A stretch of 64,000 nucleotides of DNA from Macrotrachela quadricornifera. Lineage: Eukaryota; Rotifera; Eurotatoria; Philodinida; Philodinidae. Location of the stretch: assembly GCA_022393335.1 (NCBI GenBank), contig JAJEKB010021303.1:135768-199767 (forward strand). Direction: 5' to 3'. Both the position numbers and the translations under genes were made by a program. This document shows positions 48,700-63,620 of this stretch, in pieces (within the stretch, counting starts at the first letter, position 1; the number at the start of each line of letters is the position of its first letter). The notes under the pieces are model-generated. The model was not told the origin of the DNA. It was given only the letters and a program-made list of their open reading frames with translations, and searched no databases.

Positions 48700-51465
48700 T
48701 ATACTCACTCCTCTTTTCTCAACTATTGAAGACATTGATATAATCTTACCTATTATGATGATGATGATGATTTGAAAGCGAAGAAAATATTAGATTAAAG
48801 ACAAGTATAAAAGAAGAAAAAGAAATAATTACATCGTTACGAATTGTAGCCAACAATTTATCACAATGATACTATTATTGAGAGAGACAAGACAAACTTA
48901 GTTCAGAAAAATTGATGAATTGAATGACTTTATTATAATATATCACTCCTATTTATAAAGGATTTTGATAATTTTCAATAATAATTGATTTAAAAGAAAA
49001 ATATTGTCTAATTAGAAAAATAAAGGAAATTCATGAACAATATGATATTTATTTTTTAACTAATCGATAAAACAAATATGTAATAATTTGTTTTATAATG
49101 AATGAAGAAAAAACAAAAGACGATCGGCGTTTGTTTTCGATTTTCGTTCTTCTCTCTTGTATGCGCATTAATTAGATGACAGACAGAATTTCGACTATAA
49201 ACTTAATTTTGTACACAAATTAGAATTCCACCATAATTTTGATACTTGAACAAAATTGTTATGTATTTTATACATTTATCAGTGTATGTCAGTGAAAGTT
49301 CTATATAAAAGTTCTGTTTTACAAACCGGTTTTATTCTTTACAAAATAAATATAAATACTAGAGGAGAATATCTTTCGATAATAAATGAGTGGATAATTT
49401 TTCTACTAGAACAGTAGAGTATGTTAATAATCAATATTTATTCGTATCATTAACATAACTTCTATATATAATGTTATTAGAAGAAAACGAAGGAAAAGAT
49501 ATGACAAAATTTTTGTGTTTATCTTATTTCTATCTATAATATTATTTTTTTATAATATAATTCGTAAAAATTAAAATTTAAGTTTTTATAAAATAACATC
49601 TTTACTTAAAATAGGTTTTCTAGGTATGTTTCATATTCATTTTTATCACTGTAATAATATAAAAGATCTCCAAGAAGATAATTTATTTTGATTGATAATA
49701 AAAGTAATATATAGTCTAAATAATTAAAATAATTTAGAAACTATAATCATGTAGATATTGGGAAAAATGAAATATTTGCGATTAGATTCACAATTCTTCA
49801 TAATAATCATAGTTTGTTGATAATTTCATTTAATTATATAGAATTGAATTAAGGTGAAAATGTGACTGATCAGGTATCGATTGATGTAGGGACATGGCAA
49901 ATTGTTTTCGATAATGGTTAGGGATATTAATATATATTTATTTTGTAATATAAAAATACAGAAATCTTTGATTCTCAAAAAAAAATGTAAATAAATAATG
50001 AATCCATATTATTCAGAAAATAAAGATAAATACATGTAATGTTTCTACTAACAATAGAATTTCGAGAAGTGTCAGTAATTTTCATTTTTTATTCACCAAA
50101 TTTTTATAATTTTACATTTCTGAATGGAGAAATGTTTTCTGCATCGAATGGTGCAACAATTATTTAATTAGCTCATTGATTAAGAGAGAAATTAGCGGTG
50201 TATTCCAGTTAACTGAATTTATTTTTTATTAGAGAGCTGTTACTGATAAGAACAATAAGTAAAAAAATGGTCCCAATAAAAACAATTCATACAAATATAT
50301 GCAAAAATGTTTTATTTAAATAAATTAAGTTTTTTAAATGTAGGTTTCAATTTGTAGTAACTGAGTTATTAATATTTTAAAAATAACTCATCTGTTCGTA
50401 TGAAGAACATTGTACCTAATAGGAACTATCAGCGAAAAAATGTTTCTAATAAGAATAGTCATATAAATTACACAGAAAAAAAAATATTTTTTTTGTGAAT
50501 GATATTTGTTTTTTGATTTAAACGTATAAAATGTTTTGTATATCCTTATAATAATATATTTATCCAATAGTGATACATTAAATTTCAGCAGTTCAACTTG
50601 AATGGACATGTCCTTTTTTAACACTTGTATGGGTTCGAAATTGTCATATTATTCATAAGAAAAATGTATTGATTGAATTGTGAAAACTTCATATATTCGT
50701 TTCAGTCGAACATATAGAAGTTTCCATGTGCTTTCTACATCTCTTTTGTATTTTTGTGTTATCTTCATTGGAGAAAAGGTGTAAAAAAAGAAATAGAATA
50801 TTACAGGCAATCCTATCTTTGACATAAGATTGGTAGATAATAATTTTAAGTCAACATATAATAAATTTGAAATGAATAAAATAATTGATCATGAAATCGA
50901 ACGATATTTAATATTAGTATTAACTTTTTCCTGTCAAATCGTTTATTCATAATTGCAAAGCAGTCAAAATAAATAGCGTATTTAGAGTTCGTTGATTAAA
51001 TTACATTTGAAATAAATATAAATCAATATGTAAAGAGAAAAATGATTGATATTTAGAGCTAATAATGGTATAATATTTTTGGAAGATCTCACATTGAAAT
51101 AATCACATGCATTGTATCTAGAAACTCTACAATAAAAAGAAAAAACACGTTTCACACAAGGATACTCAGAAAAAAAATCAATGACCAAAAAACTGAATTC
51201 ATTACTTGCTTGCATATAAATAACCAAATACTTTCATAAATATGAAATTATTAAAAATTGGTATGAGTAATTAAAAATATACTATTGTCTCACTATGTTA
51301 CTGAAAAGAAATCTTATTAAACAATTAACCGAAAATCCATGAGAAACACTCTTATAGTAATAGAATCGGTACAAAAGGCAAGTATTCTATTAACTTGTAC
51401 TGCTAGTTTCTCTGATCGATCAATTCAACTTTAATTTGAATCATTTCCTTTTAGGTATGTGGTGT
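48700..51465. other. AT-rich intergenic stretch, no gene recognised
   Basis: It contains a short (GAT)n run at about 48755-48772 and many poly-A/T tracts. Open frames are short and uninformative. Confidence 0.45.
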
Positions 51466-51469
51466 TGTA

Positions 51470-51912
51470 GGAGTAACTGCAGAATTCTTGCCAAGCAAAA
51501 TTCAAAATTCTATACATTTTTTCCTATTAGATAGAAGAATAACATATTTTTCACATACATCCTAATATTCTGCCCCCACTATAAAAAAAAAGAAGCAGAA
51601 CTGTGTTGGAATTCTATTAAACACTGTAGAATATAAACTCCACTACGCATAGTAACGCATAATACATCCTTTAGTATACCCTTCGATCAAAAAAAATTCT
51701 GTTTAGAATTCAAGAAAGAAAGCAGAATTTTGTCAGAATTCTATTCTATACGACAGAAGTTAAATCATACTACCAAAATTCTGCTTAGAATCAAAAACAG
51801 CAGAATTTTATTCAGAATTTAAGGAGTAGTTCACTAACAGCTAGTAATAAAAAAATGTCCCAGTCTACAAAATTCTGAATTTTGCTTGGTAAGCATTCTG
51901 CAACTGTTGGGT
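51470..51912. mobile_element. MITE of about 440 bp full of GAATTCTG motifs
   Basis: The left end AACTGCAGAATTCTTGCCAAGC followed by AAAATTCAAAATTCT pairs with the reverse complement of the right end (AGTTGCAGAATGCTTACCAAGC followed by AAAATTCAGAATTTT). The inside repeats CAGAATT / AATTCTG at least ten times in both orientations. It is non-coding and the target duplication is unclear. Confidence 0.65.
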
Positions 51913-52474
51913 CTTTGAACACTTTTCATATCAAACATTTAGTTATGTGCAACTTTGTTTCGTATAAAATGGTAAACTCGCATCTTACTATAAAAAAATT
52001 CCATTGTTTTCAAATTTGGTAGCGGCCCATACTTTTGGAATAAGTCAGCTATGGCTAAAGAAAAATCAATGAAGTTTGACAGATTTTGCTTTAATTATTC
52101 AGGAGATATAAATGTTACAATGTATAAAATTAAATACTGTGTCGCTCGATCAAGCCAAAAAAGATTGATAATACAAATAAATTCAAAATAATTAGACAAT
52201 ATCAAGTAGATATATTTCTATCTGATTAAATATCTTATCAAATCAATAGCAAACTAAAATTTGTCTCGAGATGCATTCTACACTTGTCATTGTATATTGG
52301 GAAAGAGTTCATGAGGAGTTTGAATTTGCAACAAATTCAAAAGACTTATACCGGTATAGTAGTATAGTGATGTAGCGATATACTGGTATACTGGGTTGGA
52401 AATAATATTATTCCAGGGAGGGGGTGGATACCATCATTATTTCAAATAGAGTAACTAATGAATTTTATATTAAA

Positions 52475-53425
52475 CTAGCGGCAGTACCTGACGTTGCTCG
52501 AGACACCGCTATACTGAAAACATAACATGTCAGAAAACGACTGAAGATTGGGAGAGAGTGTACTGGGGAGCTTTCCATCTATTACTACTATATGTCCCGC
52601 CGTGCATACACTTTCATCTAAACTTAAATTCAATAATTCAGCAAATAATGTGTGGCTGTGAGTCACTTTCGGTTTACTCATACTCATTATCATACTTCAC
52701 ACCAACATTCAATGCAAAAAAGTTACAGTAAGAGGCAGATATTCTAACGACTGGTGCAAATTCTCTAAAGTTTTTGAAAGATTGATAAAAATTGCAGTAT
52801 ATTATAACCTGTGTGGAATTTCATCCTAACCATTCTTTCCGACTCGCGTCGCTCTCGTTGATGCTCTCTCAACCTTCTTCTGAACCAACAGGTATGCCAT
52901 GAGAACTTTGATGACATTAGCTATTACGAAGGCAAAATGTATAAATAATAGACAAATATTCTTTTTTTTATCTATATAGAAGATTGATAGATCGAAGTGT
53001 TCTCTGCTCCAATCCATTATGAGTCATGAGTAATGATATGGCATCTCACTTGTTGCTTTCGTCATTCAATGAATATTTCCATTCATACGATTACACTTTA
53101 TCGTAGACATTCTATTCGTTTTCTTTTGATTATCCTAATATGTTGTGTGACCACTGGTAAAAACTCCATATTTTTATATACTTTCGTTCTTGAATTATTG
53201 AGAAAACAGTAATACGCACAAATTCTCTGAAAAAGGCATTTACTGAAGTAAATTCGCGAATGGGAGGGATAAACACACCTCTCAGGTGAAAATGTTGGGT
53301 CGAAAATCACACCGTGATCTTCTCTTAGGCGAAAGGGTATTCCTTGTCAAATTTCATTGCATTTACTCGTACCGTGTCCAAATGCATGAAGAACAAACAA
53401 ACAAACTTCCTTCTTTATATATAGA
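52475..53425 (-). mobile_element. Helitron-like non-autonomous element, copy 4 (minus)
   Basis: Read on the minus strand it starts A/TCTATATATAAAGAAGGAAG followed by TTTGTTTGTTTGTTC, and ends CGAGCAACGTCAGGTACTGCCGCTAG/T. It has the canonical A/T insertion site and CTAG end. Its 3' half matches copy 3 (GCACGGCGGGACATATAGTAGTAATAGATG). It has a single 5' end, unlike copies 1-3. The minus-strand open frame at 52475-52693 lies inside it and is not a gene. Confidence 0.8.
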
Positions 53426-53820
53426 TCAGAATTTATGAATTTTCAGAATAATCAGAATTTTGAAATACTTCGACTGAACGCAATTTGGTAATGATCAAAA
53501 TTTTAGAGTTAGACAATTTTCACATATGACAGAAATAATATTTTAGAACTGTTGTGGAAAGTGTATACTTTGTTTAGATAATATTACGTACTGATGTACG
53601 AAGAAATTTCGCGAGCTGAAGGATTAATGGATATTCTCGCAAATATTTCCAGATGCCCAAATAACTCATTGAGCTTCACAAATATCTTAAATGCCCCTGG
53701 GTATGTGATGTGAAGTTTGAAATAAGAGCCGACAACGACGCTGCTTGCTTCATGTGAAATAGGATCGATGATGTTTGAATTGTTTTCGGAATGTAGATGA
53801 TATAGTTGACATACGTCTAG

Positions 53821-53951
53821 TCGGTTTACTGTAAAAACATCGAAAGTAAAAAAGTCGAATGGTAAAAATGCCGAAAAAGTGGCGCTACCCACCACGTCCT
53901 TCTTTCGATTTTTTCGACATTTTTACTTTCGATATTTTTACAGTAAACCGA
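53821..53951. mobile_element. Palindromic MITE of about 130 bp (GTTTACTGTAAAAA ends)
   Basis: TCGGTTTACTGTAAAAACAT followed by CGAAAGTAAAAA on the left is the near-perfect reverse complement of CTTTCGATATTTTTACAGTAAACCGA on the right. A short GC-richer centre (GTGGCGCTACCCACCACG) lies between. The GTCGAAAGTAAAAA motif links it to the element at 3820-4400. The open frames starting at 53859 and 53879 arise from this hairpin. Confidence 0.75.
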
Positions 53952-54436
53952 AAAAAAAAGAATCGATCGTTAATGTATCATACGATGTTTTTTTTGACCT
54001 TGAAAGATTCATACACACACACATACAAACGTATTTTATTTCATATCATCCTCCTTACAGTCGAGGTAATCATTAAATTATTCGAAAAAATAGTGAAAGT
54101 GAATCATCGATATTTTTCTGAGACATCCATTGTTATTATTTTCTTAATTCACCGAAAATTAGACTAAATCTGTTTGAAATAAAGGAACATTCTAGTTAAT
54201 ATTCGAAATATAAAAAGATATTTATTTTGATTAATTTTTCATAAAAATTAATTTATTTCATCTAATAAATCAAATAAAGCTAGAACGCTATGTTAAGTAC
54301 AACAATTACTTTTAATGATATGAAAAAGAAAAGAACGGATTTGACATAATTTTTTGGTTGCAGAGCATTATTTCTATTAATGCTAAATAAATAATGGTTA
54401 GTAAACTAAATAAAATTATTTGAAAAATAAAAAAAA
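53952..54436. other. AT-rich spacer downstream of the DUF4139-like gene
   Basis: No gene or element was recognised. It contains a short (AC)n run near 54015. Confidence 0.4.
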
Positions 54437-55853
54437 TTAATGATAAACGGGATATGGTTGACCTGGATCATTTTTATATTCAAGTAAAATTTCATATTGA
54501 TAAATATGTTCTTCATTTGCTTGTAATTCTTGATCAAGAATTTGAAGACCATCAGGAATTATTTGAATTTTATTATTTATTTGTTCATTATTACTTTTAG
54601 GATTAACTGTAAATTTTGCTGAAGTTATTAATTCTTTATATTCATATTTCATTGATTTTGTTTTAGCATTTTTAATAGTTAAACGTATATCATAAGAAGC
54701 TGAATCTCTTTTTTGTGATAAAATTTTACATTGACGTGTATAACTAATATCGGGATCATCTCCACAATCTAAATCTTGTTTTTCACCTTGTGATATATCT
54801 GATAATTGTGCTTGTCCAACAACTCTTCCATCTTCTCGTACAGTAACAGTACCTTTAGGTAAAAATCTATCAGATTCAATACGATATTTTCTTTGAAATT
54901 TTCCTTTTTGTGTTGATTCTTGAAAATAATTTTGTAAACCAGCATATTTTTCTAATTTTATGTTTGGTTGAACAAATGGTAATGAAAATGTTGATTGTTG
55001 AATAAGTGTAAATGGTTGATCAATTGAATACCAATAAAGTCCAGCTAATTCTCCTTCAGATTGAATTATTGGTGGAGCTGCTGGTGCTGAATCACAACAA
55101 CAACAAGATTTCATACAACATTGTCGAAATTGTGGACGATAATGAGATATTTGTTGAAGATGTACATCACCACCAAATAATTCTGTATGTTTTATTTGAT
55201 AATCACGTTTTGTATTATTTCTCATATCAGCCCAAGCTTCAAATGAATGTTCATTAGATTCAACTTTTAAATTATATCGTGGTGACCATGTTATACCTTT
55301 AAATTTAAACAAAACAATAGAATAAATTAAAAGTTCTTTATATATATATACCATTAATAAGATATGAAAGTATTGCATCTCCTTGTTGTTTTAAAGCAAA
55401 TGTAACTTCTTGTCCTTCTTCTTCAGGAATATTAACATATTCAAGTTCATGATTTTGTGCACGAATATATCGACCTGTTTTAATATCTTTTAATAATAAA
55501 TCATTTGAACGTATAACTTGACATTCAATTGGTTGTTCACGTGAACGACGAATAAAAACTGTTTGATTTTCTAAATTATTTGCTTTTGTTACACTATTTT
55601 GACTAATTACTTCAATTCCTTCAACACTAAGACTTCCTTTTACAATTTGATCATATACTTCACGTGGAAAATACATTTTAAAATTCTTGAAAAAAAAAAA
55701 ATTAATTTCTTTTTTTTTAAATTTCTTATTTCATTATACCTGTGGTGCATTAAATTTTTCTCGAATTTCAGTAAATGATGGATATATACGAAGTTCAGTA
55801 TGTGATGGAAAGATTTTTTCTTTATCTTTACCAGAATTTGAATCAGCACTCAT
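54437..55853 (-). CDS. DUF4139-domain-like protein, 3 exons
   Basis: The exons are 55853-55740 (38 codons, phase 0), 55685-55352 (phase 1 end) and 55296-54437 (TAA stop). The introns are 54 and 55 bp with GT/AG ends. The joined product is about 435 residues. The exon 2/3 junction rebuilds a motif typical of DUF4139 (mucoidy-inhibitor-A-like) proteins: LSYLINGITWSPRYNLKV, then an aromatic/Trp-Ala-Asp segment and NNTKRDYQIKHTELFGGDV. The C-terminal beta-rich part (LPKGTVTVREDGRVVGQAQL) also fits. The N-terminal DUF4140 and coiled coil common in the family are absent, so this is a short form. An unusual Cys cluster (CCMKSCCCC) sits mid-protein. There is no signal peptide or membrane span. Function is not known for animals. 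It lies 252 bp downstream of the TTLL5-like stop, same strand. Confidence 0.72.
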
Positions 55854-56105
55854 TTTATAGCTTTGTTTTTTGATTTATTATATCTAAAAGAAATCAAATG
55901 AATGATTGCTATAAATGACAGTGTCCTTGATTATTAATAATATTTGTAAATAAAAAAGAAAAAAAACCAAGCTATTTTTTTTTTCTTCGTTCTGTCTGTT
56001 TTATTATAAAAGAGACATATATTGATTTGTCGAATGAAAAGAAAAAAGAAAGAGGTCTCTGCTATTTATAGATTATGATAAATAATAATTGTCATTAATT
56101 TAATT

Positions 56106-60155
<4,050 letters not shown>

Positions 60156-60343
60156 TTTATTAAAAATTTTTTTTTTTTTATCTAAAAACCATTTTCAAAT
60201 ATTTCACATTTAACATTGCTATTATTTAACCTCTTTACAATTTTATTTTTCTATTAAATATAAAATGACATCTATAATAAGAATCTATATTTAACCAATA
60301 AAAAGAAAAAAAGATAAAAAATAAACGTTTATTTGGAAAAAAA
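60156..60343. promoter_or_regulatory. Shared head-to-head promoter region (188 bp)
   Basis: The TTLL5-like gene (minus) and the HutG-like gene (plus) start from opposite ends of this interval. Both 5' UTRs and promoters must fit here, so it is probably bidirectional. It is very AT-rich, with poly-T/poly-A near both starts; no single TATA or initiator can be chosen. The plus start sits in GGAAAAAAAATGATT. Confidence 0.55.
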
Positions 60344-61329
60344 ATGATTTCTGATGATATTCGTTTAGGTGACATAATAACTGAAGATGATCATGGTGAT
60401 ATTATTCTTATTGGATTTCCATATGATGAAGGTGTAAGAAGAAATAATGGAAGAATAGGAGCTGCAAATGGTCCTAATTCATTTCGACAATTATTAAAAC
60501 GAACAGGTACTGTTATTAATGCTGAATATAATGATTTAGATATAAGAAAATATTTAAAAATATCTGATGGAGGAAATATAAATGAAAATTTAACATTAGA
60601 AGAAGCACATAAACAATTAGAAGAACGTATTGATAAATTAATTTTAAATGGTAAAATTCCATTTGTTGTTGGTGGAGGAAATGATCAATCTTATCCAAAT
60701 GCTTCGGCTTTATTAAATAATTCAAAATCAATTTATGTTATTAATATTGATGCACATCTTGATGTACGACCATTAAAAAATAATCAAGTTCATTCAGGTT
60801 CACCTTTTAGATTATTAATTGAAGATAAAAGATTTTATCAAAATCCATTAAGTATATTTAAAAACAAAAAAAATACTTTTTTTTAAATTTTCTTTTAAAA
60901 GATCGTTTTATTGAATTTGCAAGTCAAGGTTCACAATGTTCAATAGAACATGTTAATTATCTTCGTTCAAAATCTCCATTAACACAAATAATATGGTATC
61001 AAACAATACGTGATGATCCAATAACACCATTTCGTTCGATTATTAAATCAGCTGAAGAACAAAAATGTAATATATTTGTATCATTTGATATTGATTCAAT
61101 TATTTCAGCATCATGTCCAGGTGTTAGTGCACCAGCAACTGTTGGACTTACTGCTCAACAAGCTTGTGATATTGCTTTTATTGCAGGAGAATCTTTAAAT
61201 GTTAAATTAATGGATCTTAGTGAATATAATCCAATAATTGAAGAGTATAGAACGGGAAAACTTATTACACTTATTTTCTATCATTTTATTCTTGGACGAG
61301 CTAAAACTCTTAGAGATTCAATGCAATAA
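60344..61329 (+). CDS. HutG-like formimidoylglutamase (ureohydrolase family), 2 exons
   Basis: Exons 60344-60851 and 60902-61329 flank a 50-bp phase-1 intron (GTATAT..TTAAAAG); the product is 311 residues, the usual size. Ureohydrolase metal motifs are in order: GGGND at 110-114, DAHLD with D136, H138, D140, HSGSPF at 150-155, and SFDIDS with D232, D234. The later APGVSAPATVG and LSEYNP..E.YRTG pattern fits formimidoylglutamase better than arginase or agmatinase. That enzyme hydrolyses N-formimino-glutamate to glutamate and formamide in histidine breakdown, using two Mn2+. The first-motif histidine is Asn here (N113). I recall the same change in some bacterial HutG proteins, so it need not mean loss of activity. 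Most animals use FTCD for this step, so a HutG-type gene hints at gain from bacteria, though codon use and intron match the neighbours. Confidence 0.8.
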
Positions 61330-61480
61330 GGAGTCAAACAGACTGGAATATAGTAATATTAGATGCCATTGATATTAGACAGAGTCTCACTCCGTATTTT
61401 TTACAGAATCCTCTGTAATTTTTTGTATTCGTCTTTCATTTTGAACAGTTGTGATTCTATTTGTTGTTCTCTTTTATCAA

Positions 61481-61486
61481 AATAAA
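61481..61486 (+). terminator. Polyadenylation signal AATAAA of the HutG-like gene
   Basis: AATAAA occurs 151 bases after the stop in a T-rich context. It is the first clear signal downstream of the gene. Confidence 0.45.
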
Positions 61487-61563
61487 TTATTGACTAAATT
61501 CTTGTTTATTAATAAATTTTTGTTTCTCACTTTCAATGTCTTCCAAAGAAAATTCAAGAATTA

Positions 61564-61770
61564 CACTGAAAACAAAAAAGGTTCTATACGAAACTAAAAG
61601 AGCATTTCGCACTTTGCAACGAATCCGAAATCCTTTTATGGTTTCGTAAGAATATGGTTTCGTACATCACTATTTTTTCATTAGCTTAAAAAAAAGGTTT
61701 CGTGATCCAGGTTTCGTACCGAACTGATGTTGATACCTTAAGAAAAGGTTTCGTACGACCTTCTATACTC
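61564..61770 (+). repeat. CACTGAAAA terminus with GGTTTCGTAC array
   Basis: After TA the sequence starts CACTGAAAACAAAAAAGG, like the MITE at 13917, and then carries about five GGTTTCGTA(C) motifs. A matching but inverted set (TACGAAACC) lies at 63441-63620. The two may be subterminal arrays of one element of about 2 kb, but the right terminus was not found. Confidence 0.5.
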
Positions 61771-62390
61771 TTGAGCTATTCTTAACCCTGTGTTTATACT
61801 TAATCCCTTAAACATATCCTTAATTCTATATGTATGCTTAACCTTCTATTTATTCCTAATCGTGTATCTATCGTACATCCTGTAAAACTATTCATAACTC
61901 CTAAAAATTATTTTTAACCCTATATCCATTTTCAACCTGAAGCCACTATGGCTGAGTGGTTAACTTATTTACTATATATTCACAAGGTACTCTATTCGAA
62001 CTTCGACACTAATAGACATCGAATGAGGCTGAATAAGTCACTAATAACTATTTGTCTTAAATCACCCGTCTGATAACACATTGATTACGGTGTTGATATG
62101 TATAAACATGCGTCTGGGACTAGTATGTTGTTGGTCAGTGTTTATGAAAAACTTAAGTAATTAAACGGAAGAACTGTGAGTATGGCCGGGTTTCTGTCCA
62201 GAGCTATAATTAGTAATAATTGTATAGAAAATATCGAGCTTTAGATGTTGTCTTCGGACAACGCCTCATAACGCAAGGTAGCCAATAGGCAAATCATTCT
62301 TTCTTTCTGTCTTTCTATCCTTAACCCTAATATCTTTTCTTAACACAATATATACATATTTATGCTAAACTTCTTATATCTACTATTGAC
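61770..62390 (+). repeat. Degenerate TTAACCCT-type minisatellite, split by a SINE
   Basis: Loose units of about 22 bp (TATTCTTAACCCTGTRTYTAT-like) fill 61770-61935. They resume after 62320 with CTATCCTTAACCCTAATATC. The SINE at 61942-62320 interrupts the run, which fixes the order of events: array first, insertion later. Confidence 0.55.
61942..62320 (+). mobile_element. tRNA-derived SINE, about 380 bp
   Basis: The head GCCACTATGGCTGAGTGGTTAAC resembles the 5' half of a type II tRNA (Leu/Ser-like). It contains an A box (TGGCTGAGTGG, 61949-61959) and a B-box-like TATTCGAACTT (61993-62003), the internal RNA polymerase III promoter. A 300-bp unrelated body follows, ending in a pyrimidine tail (TTCTTTCTTTCTGTCTTTCT). 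The tRNA cannot fold fully, so it is not a tRNA gene. The body's LINE partner is not recognisable. Confidence 0.68.
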
Positions 62391-63440
62391 ATTTAAAGAT
62401 AGATAAAAGAAATTAAGAATAGATTTATAGAGTTAACTTGAGATAAATGAGGTTGAGATTTTAGTTGCAAGAGCATATCATGATGTAAAACATAACAGAA
62501 TAATGTTTTGAAGTTGTTATTCTTCATTTATAAGATAAAGTGCGAAGTTGGATATCATTGAAACTTCTAGGAAAAGGCGTCAAATTTTAATAAATTGCTG
62601 TATACACACAAAAAACTAAAGCTCCATAAAAAGTGATCGGTCATACTGTACATCTTCATAGAGCCAATCTAACAAAAACATATATTTTCATAGTGAGCAT
62701 TGAGAGACAATTGGAGTGCGTGATCGTATCAGCTTAAATGAAAATCAATAGAATATTGTTTCCAGTTTTTTTTGTAAAAGGATACTTCGATAGGAAGATA
62801 CCAAACATTATGATAAAGGTTCTACCAAATGAAAAAGGAAATTGTTCTGAAAAAACGAGGCTTCGAACTGTCTTCCTCTTTACGTAATTCTATTCTAACG
62901 AAGACTGACTGTTTTTTTTAAAGCGAAGCAAATCTTTGATCCAAATGTCTAGATAAAGATGAATAAAATTAATTACATAAGGACTAGACATTCGCTTATT
63001 AACTAATTCTTCCTTTAGATGAGGAAAAGTTTCTAAGATGGATCGTACTCTTTTAAAATAATAATCACTTCATGTACCACAATAAAACTAATAAGCATAG
63101 TCTTTGTGGAACAAAGACTTGATAAAATGTTTAATAAATAATTAGTACCTTTTTCCACAAGATATATCTGTAACGTCATTTGGATTAGAGGAAACTTTTC
63201 TGTATTTTTTCTGGAAGTTTGTTAAGAAAATGTGTAAAATCAGACAACAGCGAGAATATGTCTAAAAGACAGGGGTAGAATGAATGCTTTTCGAACAAGT
63301 TATATATGACGTTAAACAGAGATCGCTACTATTACCTATGTCGGACTCTGTTTCCATCGCAGCAGTATTTCAAAACCTTTTTAATACAAAATCTGTAGGA
63401 GGTTTGAATGGAACTCTTCTCAGTTAATGACCCGATAAAA
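62391..63440. other. Intergenic, no gene recognised
   Basis: There are no open frames of note and no bounded repeats. If the GGTTTCGTAC and TACGAAACC arrays belong to one element, this is its interior. Confidence 0.4.
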
Positions 63441-63620
63441 TTTTTATACGAAACCTTCTTAAGATTCAACTTTTATACGAAACCTTCTTAAGATTCAACT
63501 TTTATACGAAACTCTTCCAAGCTCCAACATTGATAAAGAGTTGTATACTAAATTTTCTTGATCTCCAATGCCTAAATATGGTTTTATACCAAATCTTTTC
63601 TAATTTCAGGACCTTACAAA
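63441..63620 (+). repeat. 29-bp tandem repeat with TATACGAAACC, inverted to the 61.6-kb array
   Basis: Three 29-bp units (ACGAAACCTTCTTAAGATTC followed by AACTTTTAT) are followed by two looser ones. The core TACGAAACC is the reverse complement of the GGTTTCGTA motif at 61564-61770. Confidence 0.65.

Noticed and set aside
53859..54167. Two plus-strand frames and a minus-strand frame next to them
   Set aside because: Their starts come from the 53821-53951 hairpin MITE. The remainder is low-complexity AT-rich sequence without domain signal.
55012..55257. Plus-strand frame opposite the DUF4139-like gene
   Set aside because: It is antisense to a spliced, family-matching coding exon. The same applies to frames opposite the ART, TTLL5-like and HutG-like genes.
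61942..62015. tRNA gene (Leu/Ser-like)
   Set aside because: Only the D-arm side and a weak B box are present. The acceptor and anticodon stems do not pair, so it was called a SINE head.
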